A program made the position numbers and the translations under genes. Below are positions 17,890-26,663 of a stretch of DNA of 64,000 nucleotides, one piece after another (within the stretch, counting starts at the first letter, position 1; every line of letters starts with the position of its first letter). The stretch lies in NCBI GenBank assembly GCA_964351985.1, contig CAYGPR010000021.1, forward strand, positions 1-64,000. The letters are read 5' to 3'. This stretch comes from Meishania sp964351985. GTDB taxonomy: Bacteria > Bacteroidota > Bacteroidia > Flavobacteriales > Flavobacteriaceae. Under the pieces are notes generated by a model that worked only from the letters and a program-made list of their open reading frames with translations, was not told where the DNA came from and searched no databases.

Positions 17890-18195
17890 TTAGATAAATT
17901 TCAAGATAAAGTTGATCAATATAGTGCCTACGGTTAATATCATTAAGGATATAATGGTCTGGTTCGCATATTTGAACGAAAAGAATTTATTGGCGGCCAG
18001 AACACCGAACAGTAAAATTATTGGATAAATGGCGGGGTACATTTTAAACGCTTCTACAAATTCACCCTGAATCAAAAATGCCGCAGAGCGCTGCAATCCG
18101 CAACCGGGGCAATCGAAACCAAAAATGCTTTTGGTAAAACAGGGCAACATATAGTCTTCAATACTCAATAAGAATAGTGTCAATATGAATTTCAT
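17890..18195 (-). CDS. DUF2752 family membrane protein
   Basis: This 101-aa protein has the DUF2752 signature FDCPGCGLQRSAAFLIQGEF followed by two membrane segments. I chose ATG 18195 (MKFILTLFLLSIE) over the upstream frame from 18219, since the family normally begins just before the first hydrophobic stretch. It heads the leftward three-gene membrane operon and is divergent from the Smr gene with 58 bp between starts. The function is unknown. Confidence 0.85.
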   Translation of the reverse strand: MKFILTLFLLSIEDYMLPCFTKSIFGFDCPGCGLQRSAAFLIQGEFVEAFKMYPAIYPIILLFGVLAANKFFSFKYANQTIISLMILTVGTILINFILKFI

Positions 18196-18253
18196 TTCAA
18201 CTAAGGTTCGGTTGTCCAAAATACCATTATTTTTGATGAATCAAAACATATTC

Positions 18254-18802
18254 ATGGCAGTTTTTGAGATTGGAGATTTGGTGGAAGGTATAGACGATAC
18301 CGTTAAGGGTATTGTTAGGGAAGTCGCTGATAAAAAAATAGTCGTTGAGAGCGATGAAGGGTTTCTATTGGAGTTTGCCCCACAAGAGTTGATAAAGATT
18401 CCGGAATCTAGTGAAATTAGGGTTAGTCGTCGACAAGTTAGCGAAGCGAAAAATGAGAAAGAGCTTCCGAAAAAAAGAAAGCAGCCTATCGGTAAGCCAA
18501 AAGAACGCAATGCACCTAAATTGGAAGTAGACCTTCATATCGGGCAGTTGGTGCCATCCTCAAAAGGCATGACCAACCATGAAATGCTCAACTTGCAATT
18601 GGAGACCGCAAAGCGGCAACTTGAATTCGCCATCAGAAAACGCATTCAAAAAGTAGTATTCATACACGGGGTAGGGGAAGGTGTGCTTCGTGAAGAGCTA
18701 TATTACCTCTTCCGCAGATACGAGAATATTACCTACTACGATGCTGATTACCAAAAATATGGTTTGGGAGCTACCGAAATCTATATTTATCAAAATCCTT
18801 AA
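18254..18802 (+). CDS. Smr domain protein
   Basis: This 182-aa protein has an N-terminal SH3-like beta module (FEIGDLVEGIDDTVKGIV to about residue 60), a basic linker (KKRKQPIGKPKER), and a C-terminal Smr domain with VDLHIGQL, VFIHGVGEGVLREELYYLF and GATEIYIY. Smr domains bind or nick nucleic acid; the HGxG motif of nuclease-type members is present. ATG 18254 is preferred, though ATG 18236 is possible. It is a stand-alone gene, convergent with the lipoprotein at 18823. Confidence 0.85.
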   Translation: MAVFEIGDLVEGIDDTVKGIVREVADKKIVVESDEGFLLEFAPQELIKIPESSEIRVSRRQVSEAKNEKELPKKRKQPIGKPKERNAPKLEVDLHIGQLVPSSKGMTNHEMLNLQLETAKRQLEFAIRKRIQKVVFIHGVGEGVLREELYYLFRRYENITYYDADYQKYGLGATEIYIYQNP

Positions 18803-18822
18803 TTAAGAATTACGGTTTTTGA

Positions 18823-19326
18823 TCACTCCTCGACTTTGGTAGTGATCGTACCAAAGTTTTCGATACGCAGATCGGTGATTCGACTATTGTCCGAAGTCTC
18901 CAAAGATATTCCGCTAAGCTCTATTTTATGGGAATAGGTAATAGTATCAACAGCTGTTGTAGTTATTAGCACTTCGCCGCCATTCGCTTCGATTTCATCG
19001 ATTACCGTTGGCTCCGTTGGCGGAATCGCATCACAGAAATAACTTGTTGAAACCTTATCTGAAAAAATACGGTAGGTTAATTTTGACTGAGTCGGCACAA
19101 GGCTTACAACTGAAGTTGTATCGTTCTTGATAGCTGCCGCAGGCAAGGTCAAAATCAGCGCTTCGTCATCATTGATCTTGAATACGACATTGGTTTGATT
19201 CGCCTTGAGGTCACCACAATTTTCGACGGTGGTGATGCTATCAAAATCCAAAGTTTCTATTTGCAGGTCACCATCGTTGCAGGCGGTCAAGACGATAAGA
19301 AAACAACAAAGCACATAGTTTTTCAT
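18823..19326 (-). CDS. Hypothetical flavobacterial lipoprotein
   Basis: This 167-aa lipoprotein starts MKNYVLCCFLIVLTAC with a lipobox Cys and continues NDGDLQIETLDFDSI, then NCGDLK. A second Cys lies in SYFCDAIPPTEPTVIDEI. The rest is beta-rich and acidic. I do not recognise a domain. It converges with the Smr gene, with 20 bp between stops. Confidence 0.7.
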   Translation of the reverse strand: MKNYVLCCFLIVLTACNDGDLQIETLDFDSITTVENCGDLKANQTNVVFKINDDEALILTLPAAAIKNDTTSVVSLVPTQSKLTYRIFSDKVSTSYFCDAIPPTEPTVIDEIEANGGEVLITTTAVDTITYSHKIELSGISLETSDNSRITDLRIENFGTITTKVEE

Positions 19327-19486
19327 CTCTAAAAATTGCATGGGTCATTGGGCTTTGCTTATAATTGAGGCAACCCAAATCGACCATCTTTTAACAAATG
19401 CCCATGATGGGCCTTCATAGGTCAAAAGTAAGCGATTTTAGGCACAAGTTTATCTGCTTTTGGGGAGAAATTAACGGAAAATCAGC

Positions 19487-19494
19487 TATTTTTG
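19487..19494 (+). promoter_or_regulatory. Possible -7 element (TATTTTTG) of the cysteine desulfurase gene
   Basis: The element fits the Bacteroidota TAnnTTTG consensus and lies 29 bp before ATG 19524. A TTTG about 24 nt upstream could serve as -33, though the spacing is longer than the usual 19-21. Confidence 0.35.
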
Positions 19495-19523
19495 AACTGC
19501 CACAAAAGGAATTCAAAACGGAT

Positions 19524-20672
19524 ATGGACAAGGTTTATTTAGACAATGCCGCCACTACGAAGGTACGGGAAAGTGTCATCACCAAAATGCAGGATGCACT
19601 TGCCAATTTTTATGGAAATCCTTCATCAACACATAGTTATGGGCGATCTGCTAAGACGGCTATAGAGAGTGCCCGAAAGGCCATTGCTAAATATATGAAT
19701 GCCCATTCATCCGAAATCATATTTACTTCGGGTGGCACCGAGGCAGATAATATGATTCTCAGATGTGCTGTGCGTGATTTGGGCGTTACCACTATAATCA
19801 CTACGAAAATAGAGCATCATGCTGTGCTACATACAGCGGAAAATCTTGAGAAAGAGGCGGGTGTTGCATTGCATTATGTGGATTTGGATGCCTATGGAAA
19901 TCCGAAATTGGACCATCTGGAAGTATTGCTAAAACAAGACGATTCCAAGAAATTGGTCAGTTTAATGCATGTCAACAATGAAATAGGAAATAAAATCGAT
20001 ATCGATGCCTTTTGCAACCTATGTAAAGAACATGATGCACTATTTCATTCCGATACGGTACAATCCATCGGGCATTACGAATGGGATGTTCAAAAAACTC
20101 CGGCCGATTTCTTAACCGCTGCAGCGCACAAATTTCATGGACCGAAAGGAATCGGTTTTGCCTTTATCAAAAAAAATTCAGGTATGGGCTGTATGATATC
20201 AGGAGGTTCGCAAGAGCGGGGCTATCGAGCAGGAACGGAAGCTTTCCACAATATAGTCGGACTCGAAGAGGCCTTTATAGCTGCCTACGACCATTTGGAC
20301 GAAGAGAGAAATTATGTTTCCGGTTTGAAAAAGCATTTTGTTGAGAACCTTACTGCTCAAATACCCGGAGTAAAGTTCAACGGGCATTCAGCAGATATGG
20401 AAAATAGTACTTATACTTTGGCCAATGTCTGTCTTCCGGTGAGCAAAGAGAAAGCACTGATGCTTCTTTTTCATCTTGATATGAAGGGAATAGCATGTTC
20501 TAAAGGCAGTGCTTGCCAATCGGGCAGTGATGCGGGATCACATGTGCTTTCCCAAATTCTTTCTAAAGAAGACCTTCAAAAACCTTCGCTACGGTTTTCA
20601 TTTTCGAAATATAACACGAAAGAAGAGCTCGACTACACGATTGCGATGCTCAAGGAATTTGTGGAAAGCTAG
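19524..20672 (+). CDS. Cysteine desulfurase (IscS/NifS type)
   Basis: This 382-aa class V PLP enzyme releases sulfur from cysteine for Fe-S clusters and tRNA thiolation. It has VYLDNAATTKV at the start, TSGGTEADNMIL, the PLP lysine in AAAHKFHGPKGIGF and the persulfide-forming Cys in KGSACQSGSDAGSHVL. ATG 19524 is the family start; the frame upstream to 19398 is not needed. It overlaps the convergent gene at 20669 by 4 bp. A second, different cysteine desulfurase lies at 60568 beside Moco genes, so this copy is probably the general one. Confidence 0.92.
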   Translation: MDKVYLDNAATTKVRESVITKMQDALANFYGNPSSTHSYGRSAKTAIESARKAIAKYMNAHSSEIIFTSGGTEADNMILRCAVRDLGVTTIITTKIEHHAVLHTAENLEKEAGVALHYVDLDAYGNPKLDHLEVLLKQDDSKKLVSLMHVNNEIGNKIDIDAFCNLCKEHDALFHSDTVQSIGHYEWDVQKTPADFLTAAAHKFHGPKGIGFAFIKKNSGMGCMISGGSQERGYRAGTEAFHNIVGLEEAFIAAYDHLDEERNYVSGLKKHFVENLTAQIPGVKFNGHSADMENSTYTLANVCLPVSKEKALMLLFHLDMKGIACSKGSACQSGSDAGSHVLSQILSKEDLQKPSLRFSFSKYNTKEELDYTIAMLKEFVES

Positions 20673-21337
20673 CCGTTTCCCCTTTTCTTTCTATCACGCT
20701 TCTTTTCTCGATCGTACGGAAATTTACGGGTGGCCAATTTCATCATTCTATCGATGAGGTCTTCGGTATTCTTGCCCGATTTTTTATTGATTTTCTTTTC
20801 GTATTTCCATAATAACTTTCCAGTGGTCGCATCGCTTATCTTGATTCCGATCCGACCGTAATTGGCATCTCCTGAAAAATAATCGATAAAACTGAAATCT
20901 GTCGAGACCCCTTTTGACAATAGTATATTGAGATCTATATTTCCGCTGATAATACCATCTACGCCAAGAATTTCACTCAATTGTTTTATGGTATATACAT
21001 CGATATTTTCATAGGTGATGTCATTTTGGGCCAGAATAGCGTTGGTATTCTTGACATTTTGGAAATCAACCGAGAACTTTTTTTTCTTCTTCCGTTTTGA
21101 AAAATATATTTCCAAAGCATTTTGAACGGCTCTTCCTTCTTTCTCCTCCAGGGCCTGTATTTCTTCTTTTGAAATCTCGTCCTTTAGATCCAGATTGGTC
21201 AAGAACGGTAGAATGGCCAATACTTCGTGTTCGGCACTGAACTCATCGAACTTAGCGCTCTCATAGATGTTTTTTTGGGCGCTCAAAGTGGCCCCTATCG
21301 ATATAGTAAAAACTATTGTTAAAAATAATTGCTTCAT
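20669..21337 (-). CDS. Secreted protein of unknown function
   Basis: This 222-aa exported protein (signal peptide MKQLFLTIVFTISIGATLSA) has an alpha/beta body. Features include AVQNALEIYFSKRKKKKKF, ILGVDGIISGNIDLNILLSK and GRIGIKISDATTGKLLWKYE. The last two resemble periplasmic proteins of the CsgG/GNA1162 type that bind peptides at the outer membrane, a weak resemblance only. It ends in a very basic tail (YDREKKRDRKKRG). It is the third gene of the M23-TonB receptor operon. Confidence 0.65.
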   Translation of the reverse strand: MKQLFLTIVFTISIGATLSAQKNIYESAKFDEFSAEHEVLAILPFLTNLDLKDEISKEEIQALEEKEGRAVQNALEIYFSKRKKKKKFSVDFQNVKNTNAILAQNDITYENIDVYTIKQLSEILGVDGIISGNIDLNILLSKGVSTDFSFIDYFSGDANYGRIGIKISDATTGKLLWKYEKKINKKSGKNTEDLIDRMMKLATRKFPYDREKKRDRKKRGNG

Positions 21338-21385
21338 ATTATGTATCATCCGACATGTACAAAAAAGATTGATTTCGCCCAAATC

Positions 21386-23854
21386 TCAAAATCGCATTTT
21401 CAACCGTAGGTTCAATACCCGAGAGGTCATAAAATTCGGAATGGCGAACTGTTGTTTACTGTCTGCATCCCTGACCCATGTATTGGTTATTGAGTTTTGA
21501 TTGTTGAACAGATTGAAAACCTCGGCGCCAACGCTTAATTCTTTAAAGCTGCTCAACCAATGTTTTTCGGGATATTTGGTTTCTCCACCTACAAAAATAT
21601 GGGAAATTCCTAAATCGGCACGTTTATAGTCCCTTAATCTATTTTGAAAGACATATGGATCGGCGTAACTGGGAGAACCTCCTGGCACGCCTGTGCTATA
21701 AACTAAATTCAGATACATCTTTAAATTGGGCATATCGGGTACATAATCTTGAAATAGAATGCCAAGTTTTACACGCTGATCAGTCGGTCTTGAAATATAC
21801 CCCCTGTTGTTAATATTCTCTTCGGTTTTCAAATAACCTATACTGATCCAAGACTCGGTGCCGGGCACAAAAGCACCGTTTAGTCGAAGTTCGGCTCCAT
21901 ACGTATAGGCCTTTGCATTATTGTTGGCCGCATATCGAATGCGCACGTCTTCAAGGGTATAGGGGTTCACATTATCCAAGTTTTTGTAATAGGCTTCACT
22001 GATTAGGGTAAAAGGCCTTTCCCATAAAAGAAAACTGAATTCGTTTCCTAAAACTAAATGTGTGGATTTTTGTGCCAAGACGTCCGATTGAATTGTTCCT
22101 GTGCTGTCTCGTAATTCTCGGTAGAAGGGAGGTTGATGGTATATGCCTCCAGATAGGCGAAAAAGCATATCTCGCTTCCAGTCTGGTTTTATGGCGAGTT
22201 GCGCCCTCGGACTGAATACAGATTGAGAGACCTTGGCGACCCCGGCACCGCTCGTGGTCCAAAGTTGGGAACGTAACCCTACATTATAATAAAAAATTAA
22301 ACTGCTCAGATCGACACGCTCGCTATATTGGACAAAACCTGAAAACCGATTGGTTTTTATCGAATTTCTTGCTGACACTCCGGTGTAGGGTACAATAGGT
22401 GCGTTGAAGGGGTCTTCGGGTTGATTATTTATGAATTCGGGTATAGGAGGTCGAATGGAATAGCCTGCGGAATCAATAAATTCGGACTCCCTCAGTTCGT
22501 CGCGTATATCTTCGTGGGTATATTTGAGGCCCCATTCCAGGGTATTTTCATTTTTGGTATGAACACCCATGTGAGATAGGTTGAAAATCAGGGCATCGAA
22601 ATTGTTCCTAGCTCTTTTGAATTGCGAACCAAGGCCTCGTGAATTGGTTACTTCGCCAAGGTTGTTGCTTCCGAGGTCGGTATCGACATCACCAAGTTCA
22701 TATTCTGAAATTACGTCGGAACGTTCTTCTTCAACAGTATGGTACAATGATGAAATTATTTTAAGGTTCAAGTTCTCATTGACAAAATAGGTTCCTTTTA
22801 AGGCTCCCAAAACAGTTTCGAACCGGTTCTTTTCGTTTCCCTCATAATTGACGATCAAAGCCCTCGGTTCAAATAAAGTTCCAAAATTGGTCTTTCTATC
22901 TATAGGTTCGTTTCGATAATCATTTACGGATAGGGTGCCCAAAAAATTCAAATGGAATTTTTTAGAAAATCGAAAGGTGAGGTAGCTTTGTAGGTCGATG
23001 AAAGTAGGATTGAAATTACTTTGCGTCTGTTGGCTATTAACCAATAAAGCATTGTTTCGATATCGCAATCCCGAGATACTACTGAAATTTTTGTTTTTTG
23101 AAACGGTTTCGACCGAGGTGCTGGCACCCAAAAAACTAAGATCCATCTGCACACCGAAATTCGTAGGATTTTTATAGGTGATATCCAGAACAGATGAAAG
23201 TTTATCCCCATATTTTGCTTGAAAACCACCAGCCGAGAACATTACGTTCTGCACCAGGTCGCTATTTACGAAACTTAATCCCTCTTGCTGGGCGGACCGA
23301 ATCAGAAACGGACGGTATACTTCTATTTCGTTGACATAGACCAAGTTCTCATCATAATTGCCACCACGAACGGAGTATTGCGTACTCAATTCATTGTTGG
23401 AAGCTACCCCGGGCAATAATTTCAGAATATTCTCAACTCCGGCATTCGCGCCGGGTATTCTTCGGATGATATTCGGGGGTACTACAAGAATTCCCTCGAC
23501 ACTTTTTTCGCCGGTAGGGGTAACCGTTACGCCATCAATTTGAATAGCATCGGTTTTCATCACCGGATTGAATTCGTAGGTCTCGTTGGTGGTGAGCAAC
23601 AGCTTTTCAAGAATGACATCTTTGTGGCCAAGATGTGAAAAAGTTATGGTCGTTTCTTGGTCAGGGACGATTTGAAGTACATAAAAGCCATTCGTATCGG
23701 TAGAAGTCCCTTTGGCCCCTGAAGTAATATTCACATTGCGTAGCGGGGCGTTTTCCTCGTTCAACACCACTCCTGTTATCGTAGCCGTTTGCGCACTAAG
23801 TATATTGAAGGCGCAAAGGTTGATAATTAAGAAAATGATTTTAGAACATTTCAA
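21386..23854 (-). CDS. TonB-dependent receptor with carboxypeptidase-regulatory-like domain
   Basis: This 822-aa outer-membrane receptor has a signal peptide ending NILSAQ, a CarboxypepD_reg-like domain at ~22-110 (ITGVVLNEENAPLRNVNITS), a plug at ~125-230 (GVENILKLLPGV, QYSVRGGNYDENLVYVN) and then a beta barrel ending LRLKMRF with the C-terminal aromatic residue. The start is TTG at 23854, 1 nt after the stop of the M23 gene. No in-frame ATG lies close, and a later start would remove the signal peptide. The ligand is unknown, and no SusD gene is adjacent. Confidence 0.88.
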   Translation of the reverse strand: MKCSKIIFLIINLCAFNILSAQTATITGVVLNEENAPLRNVNITSGAKGTSTDTNGFYVLQIVPDQETTITFSHLGHKDVILEKLLLTTNETYEFNPVMKTDAIQIDGVTVTPTGEKSVEGILVVPPNIIRRIPGANAGVENILKLLPGVASNNELSTQYSVRGGNYDENLVYVNEIEVYRPFLIRSAQQEGLSFVNSDLVQNVMFSAGGFQAKYGDKLSSVLDITYKNPTNFGVQMDLSFLGASTSVETVSKNKNFSSISGLRYRNNALLVNSQQTQSNFNPTFIDLQSYLTFRFSKKFHLNFLGTLSVNDYRNEPIDRKTNFGTLFEPRALIVNYEGNEKNRFETVLGALKGTYFVNENLNLKIISSLYHTVEEERSDVISEYELGDVDTDLGSNNLGEVTNSRGLGSQFKRARNNFDALIFNLSHMGVHTKNENTLEWGLKYTHEDIRDELRESEFIDSAGYSIRPPIPEFINNQPEDPFNAPIVPYTGVSARNSIKTNRFSGFVQYSERVDLSSLIFYYNVGLRSQLWTTSGAGVAKVSQSVFSPRAQLAIKPDWKRDMLFRLSGGIYHQPPFYRELRDSTGTIQSDVLAQKSTHLVLGNEFSFLLWERPFTLISEAYYKNLDNVNPYTLEDVRIRYAANNNAKAYTYGAELRLNGAFVPGTESWISIGYLKTEENINNRGYISRPTDQRVKLGILFQDYVPDMPNLKMYLNLVYSTGVPGGSPSYADPYVFQNRLRDYKRADLGISHIFVGGETKYPEKHWLSSFKELSVGAEVFNLFNNQNSITNTWVRDADSKQQFAIPNFMTSRVLNLRLKMRF

Positions 23855-23855
23855 A

Positions 23856-25547
23856 CTATTTTCTATAAAAAGAAGTGATATGCGTGGTGGTGTTGCCTAC
23901 ATTGTCGGTAACGACGACTTTCAGTTCACATTGTTTCTCGTTCAAGATCTTGTCATCGAAGTTATAGGTCAATGTATTGTTTTTCGGTTCGTATTCCATC
24001 AAAATCCATTCGCCGTTCAAAGTCGCTGAATACGTGTCTATGCCACTCAGGTCATCGGTAATTCTGAGGCTAAGATATTTATAATTGTTCAACCACTGCT
24101 TTTCCTTGAAGTTTTTAGGCCTTATTCTTGGTGGTATAGTGTCTTTGGCCAAGGTATAGGTGCCTAAATTCCGAGTTCGGGCGGTAAAGGTCTTACCTCT
24201 TTTAAAGGTCGAGATATAATCGGGATCCAGTTTTTTATCCAGTCGGGCTATAAAAAGTTGCTTTCGTTCTTGCTCCGAGTATTTTGACACGTCAAACGTA
24301 ATGGTAAAGTTTCGGTGGGCGGGTACTTTACTATTGTGAATGGTTACGGTATCTTTTCCCTCTTCTAGGTCGATATAAAAATTATCATAAAATGTATTGG
24401 AAGGAAAATATACTTTTGCCGCACCGAGGTCATAATTATTGGGTTTTTTGGCAATGACATAGGTGTCGGTTTTTTCCTCTTGATTCGTGATTTTTAGTTC
24501 TTGTCGTTTCCCTTCTACCGGAATGACCACTTTCGTCTGGTTTCCTTCTAAATCTTTTAGTATTATTTCAACATTGTACGATAGCCCTTCCCTCACGATA
24601 ATCTTACCGTCATTTTCATGGGTATTATAGATACTGAGCTTATTGCCCGGTGCCTTGAAGAGCTGTTGCACCTTCTCGCGATATCTACCATAGTGGGCAT
24701 AGTCGATCAAGGTGTTGATATAACGTGTCTCGGAGAATGAGAATTTCTCGAAGTCATAGTCCGTGTATACCTTACCGTTCACCAATTGTTGCACAGCATA
24801 AACTCCGTTCTTATTGGCCGCAAGATCTTGACGGTCGTACCCGATAAAGCCGAAGCCTATGGTGCCGATTGCGTTAACCTTATCGGCGCGATAGATGCCG
24901 TCTTTTTGCCTTGAGAAATTCAGTTGCATTTTACCATTAGATTGATTTACCTGTGCATCTTCGGAAAGTGGATAAACGTACAATTCATCAAGAATGGGAT
25001 TGGTCGCATCGCGTACCTCTAGGCCATATAACAAGGGATTCGTAGGTTTTTCGGAAACGCTGCTTCGAATTTCAAAATGGAGGTGCGGTCCTGAAGAGCC
25101 TCCTGTATTGCCACTATAAGCGATTACTTTGCCCTTTTCGACCTTGACCTCGCCATAGTCGGGAAATACTTCAACTTCATACGATTGCTTTTTATATTGG
25201 ATTTTTTTTATGTATTCCTCGATTTCTGGAGAAAATTTTTGAAGATGGCCATAGACTGAAGTATAGCCGTTCGGGTGGGCCACGTAAAGTACCTTTCCAT
25301 AACCCCAGAGCGATACTTTTATTCGGGTAACACTGCCATCACCAATAGCATAAATGGGAAGCCCCTGTCGTTGTTGGGTCTTGATATCGATACCTGAATG
25401 AAAGTGGTTCGAACGAAGTTCACCAAAGGTTCCGGCAAGCACCAAGGGAATGTCCAATGGTGATCGAAAGGCATCCTTCGGATATTTATCCTGAGCGAAA
25501 ATGCCATTGGAAAATATAAATAGCGTTACTAAAACTGTTATCCTCAT
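23856..25547 (-). CDS. M23 family metallopeptidase (LytM-type), secreted
   Basis: This 563-aa exported protein (signal peptide ending NGIFAQ) has an M23 domain in residues ~40-180. The zinc ligands are visible in HFHSGIDIK (HxxxD) and GPHLHFEIR (HxH). Members cut peptidoglycan cross-bridges or act as amidase activators. The C-terminal ~380 residues are beta-rich, with phrases like LSLRITDDLSGIDTYSATLN that suggest Ig-like folds. It is the first gene of the operon with the TonB receptor and a secreted protein. Confidence 0.9.
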   Translation of the reverse strand: MRITVLVTLFIFSNGIFAQDKYPKDAFRSPLDIPLVLAGTFGELRSNHFHSGIDIKTQQRQGLPIYAIGDGSVTRIKVSLWGYGKVLYVAHPNGYTSVYGHLQKFSPEIEEYIKKIQYKKQSYEVEVFPDYGEVKVEKGKVIAYSGNTGGSSGPHLHFEIRSSVSEKPTNPLLYGLEVRDATNPILDELYVYPLSEDAQVNQSNGKMQLNFSRQKDGIYRADKVNAIGTIGFGFIGYDRQDLAANKNGVYAVQQLVNGKVYTDYDFEKFSFSETRYINTLIDYAHYGRYREKVQQLFKAPGNKLSIYNTHENDGKIIVREGLSYNVEIILKDLEGNQTKVVIPVEGKRQELKITNQEEKTDTYVIAKKPNNYDLGAAKVYFPSNTFYDNFYIDLEEGKDTVTIHNSKVPAHRNFTITFDVSKYSEQERKQLFIARLDKKLDPDYISTFKRGKTFTARTRNLGTYTLAKDTIPPRIRPKNFKEKQWLNNYKYLSLRITDDLSGIDTYSATLNGEWILMEYEPKNNTLTYNFDDKILNEKQCELKVVVTDNVGNTTTHITSFYRK

Positions 25548-25684
25548 ATCTATTTTAAATCGGTACGAAAGTAATTAATCACTTGCGATAGGTGCAAACT
25601 CCGTACCTTAAAATTGATCTTCACATGTAATTCAACGAATTTTACGGTATTAAAGTATTGCTTCGAGAATAATTGAAAAAAGTA

Positions 25685-25715
25685 TTGCTAAGTCGTCTCG
25701 TGTATGTTAACTTTG
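25685..25715 (+). promoter_or_regulatory. Bacteroidota-type promoter for the coiled-coil/zapA operon
   Basis: TTG at 25685-25687 and TAACTTTG at 25708-25715 are separated by 20 nt, matching the primary sigma consensus of this phylum (TTTG at -33, TAnnTTTG at -7). Transcription would start about 20 nt before ATG 25740. Confidence 0.7.
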
Positions 25716-25739
25716 TGTAACGTGCATTGAATTTTTTGT

Positions 25740-26030
25740 ATGAGCGAGTTGGTCAAAATTGTTGATTCCCTTGAAAATAAGATAAGTAAGTTGCTGCATA
25801 AGATGGAAGTACTGAACCAGTCTAATGCAAAATTGGAAAACGAACTACTTTCTTTGAAACGAGATCAAAACAGCACCCAGACCTCCATTTCAGAATGGGA
25901 GGAGAAATATAATTCGCTAAAACTTGCAAATTCGATGCTTGGCAGTAATACCAATAAAACAGAAGCTAAGCTTAAAATAAATACATTGATTAGAGAGCTG
26001 GACCATTGCATTGCCCAGCTTGCAGAATAA
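25740..26030 (+). CDS. Small coiled-coil protein upstream of zapA (ZapB-like by position)
   Basis: This 96-aa protein is predicted almost entirely as coiled coil: LVKIVDSLENKISKLLHKME, then a Leu/Asn/Glu heptad pattern, ending LIRELDHCIAQLAE. It lies 14 bp before zapA behind a good promoter. By position and structure it may be a divisome scaffold partner of ZapA, analogous to ZapB, but no sequence homology to ZapB can be claimed from inspection. Confidence 0.75.
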   Translation: MSELVKIVDSLENKISKLLHKMEVLNQSNAKLENELLSLKRDQNSTQTSISEWEEKYNSLKLANSMLGSNTNKTEAKLKINTLIRELDHCIAQLAE

Positions 26031-26044
26031 CGCGCAACGATAGT

Positions 26045-26341
26045 ATGTCGGAAAAGCTCAAAATAAAACTTTCAATTGCTGATAGGGTATATCCCTTGAC
26101 CATAGACCCCGCTCAAGAAGAGGGGCTGAGAAAAGCTGCTAAGAACATAGAGCAATTGGCGAAGAAGTTCGAGCAGAGTTACGCTGTGCGAGACAAACAA
26201 GATGTTCTTGCCATGTGTGCCCTTCAGTTTGCCTCTAAAATAGAGCAAAAGGGCATTGATCAATCGGAAGGTACACTGGAAGCTACAGAGCGATTAAAGG
26301 CTTTGGATGCGCTGGTGAATTCTAAGCTTGCAATAAAATAA
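26045..26341 (+). CDS. zapA: Cell division protein ZapA
   Basis: This 98-aa protein has the ZapA pattern: LKIKLSIADRVYPLTIDPAQ, then EEGLRKAAKNIEQLAKKFEQ, and the helix LAMCALQFASKIEQ before a C-terminal coiled coil. ZapA bundles FtsZ filaments at midcell. ATG 26045 is preferred over the frame from 26006, which overlaps the preceding gene's end. As in many bacteria, the gene lies directly upstream of a 6S-like RNA. Confidence 0.88.
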   Translation: MSEKLKIKLSIADRVYPLTIDPAQEEGLRKAAKNIEQLAKKFEQSYAVRDKQDVLAMCALQFASKIEQKGIDQSEGTLEATERLKALDALVNSKLAIK

Positions 26342-26359
26342 GTTCTTTTAAATAGCATA

Positions 26360-26532
26360 AGTTACTGCCCACATTGGTAATACCTTTTGACGAACTCAAC
26401 ATTAATTTGTTTAAAAAGGGTGAGTTTAGGTTGTAAAAGCATGCCTTACTAGTATAAGGATCCTTGATCAGTCTTGTAGCCCTAAACCTGTTTTATGGAG
26501 TTTGTACAAAACTTCTCCAATGTGGGTTTTTT
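26360..26532 (+). ncRNA. ssrS: Structured RNA, probable 6S RNA (6S-Flavo type)
   Basis: Between zapA and rny there is no open frame but a long-range fold. CCCACATTGG (26368-26377) pairs perfectly with CCAATGTGGG (26517-26526), directly followed by six Ts. Inside, GTTTAGG (26424-26430) pairs with CCTAAAC (26481-26487), capped by a CCTTA/TAAGG hairpin at 26444-26459. A rod with a closing stem, open bubble and terminal stem, located after zapA, is the 6S pattern. 6S RNA binds RNA polymerase holoenzyme in stationary phase. The ends are approximate. Confidence 0.65.
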
Positions 26533-26591
26533 GTTTGTATGGGATTAAGGGTTTCTTATAAAACTTCCCGTTTTTGGTGGCTGTCGAAGAA

Positions 26592-26641
26592 GGTCGAGCA
26601 TATCTCGCCCGCTAAATGAACTATTCGGAAAACATTCCGAA
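26592..26641 (+). promoter_or_regulatory. Two hairpins in the rny leader
   Basis: A GG-CGAG/CTCG-CC stem (about 26592-26610) and a perfect TTCGGAA-AACA-TTCCGAA stem (26624-26641) lie 22 nt or more before the rny ATG. They could influence rny mRNA stability or translation, possibly including self-regulation by RNase Y (inference). Confidence 0.4.
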
Positions 26642-26663
26642 CTAACCCGTTTAATTTGAAATT

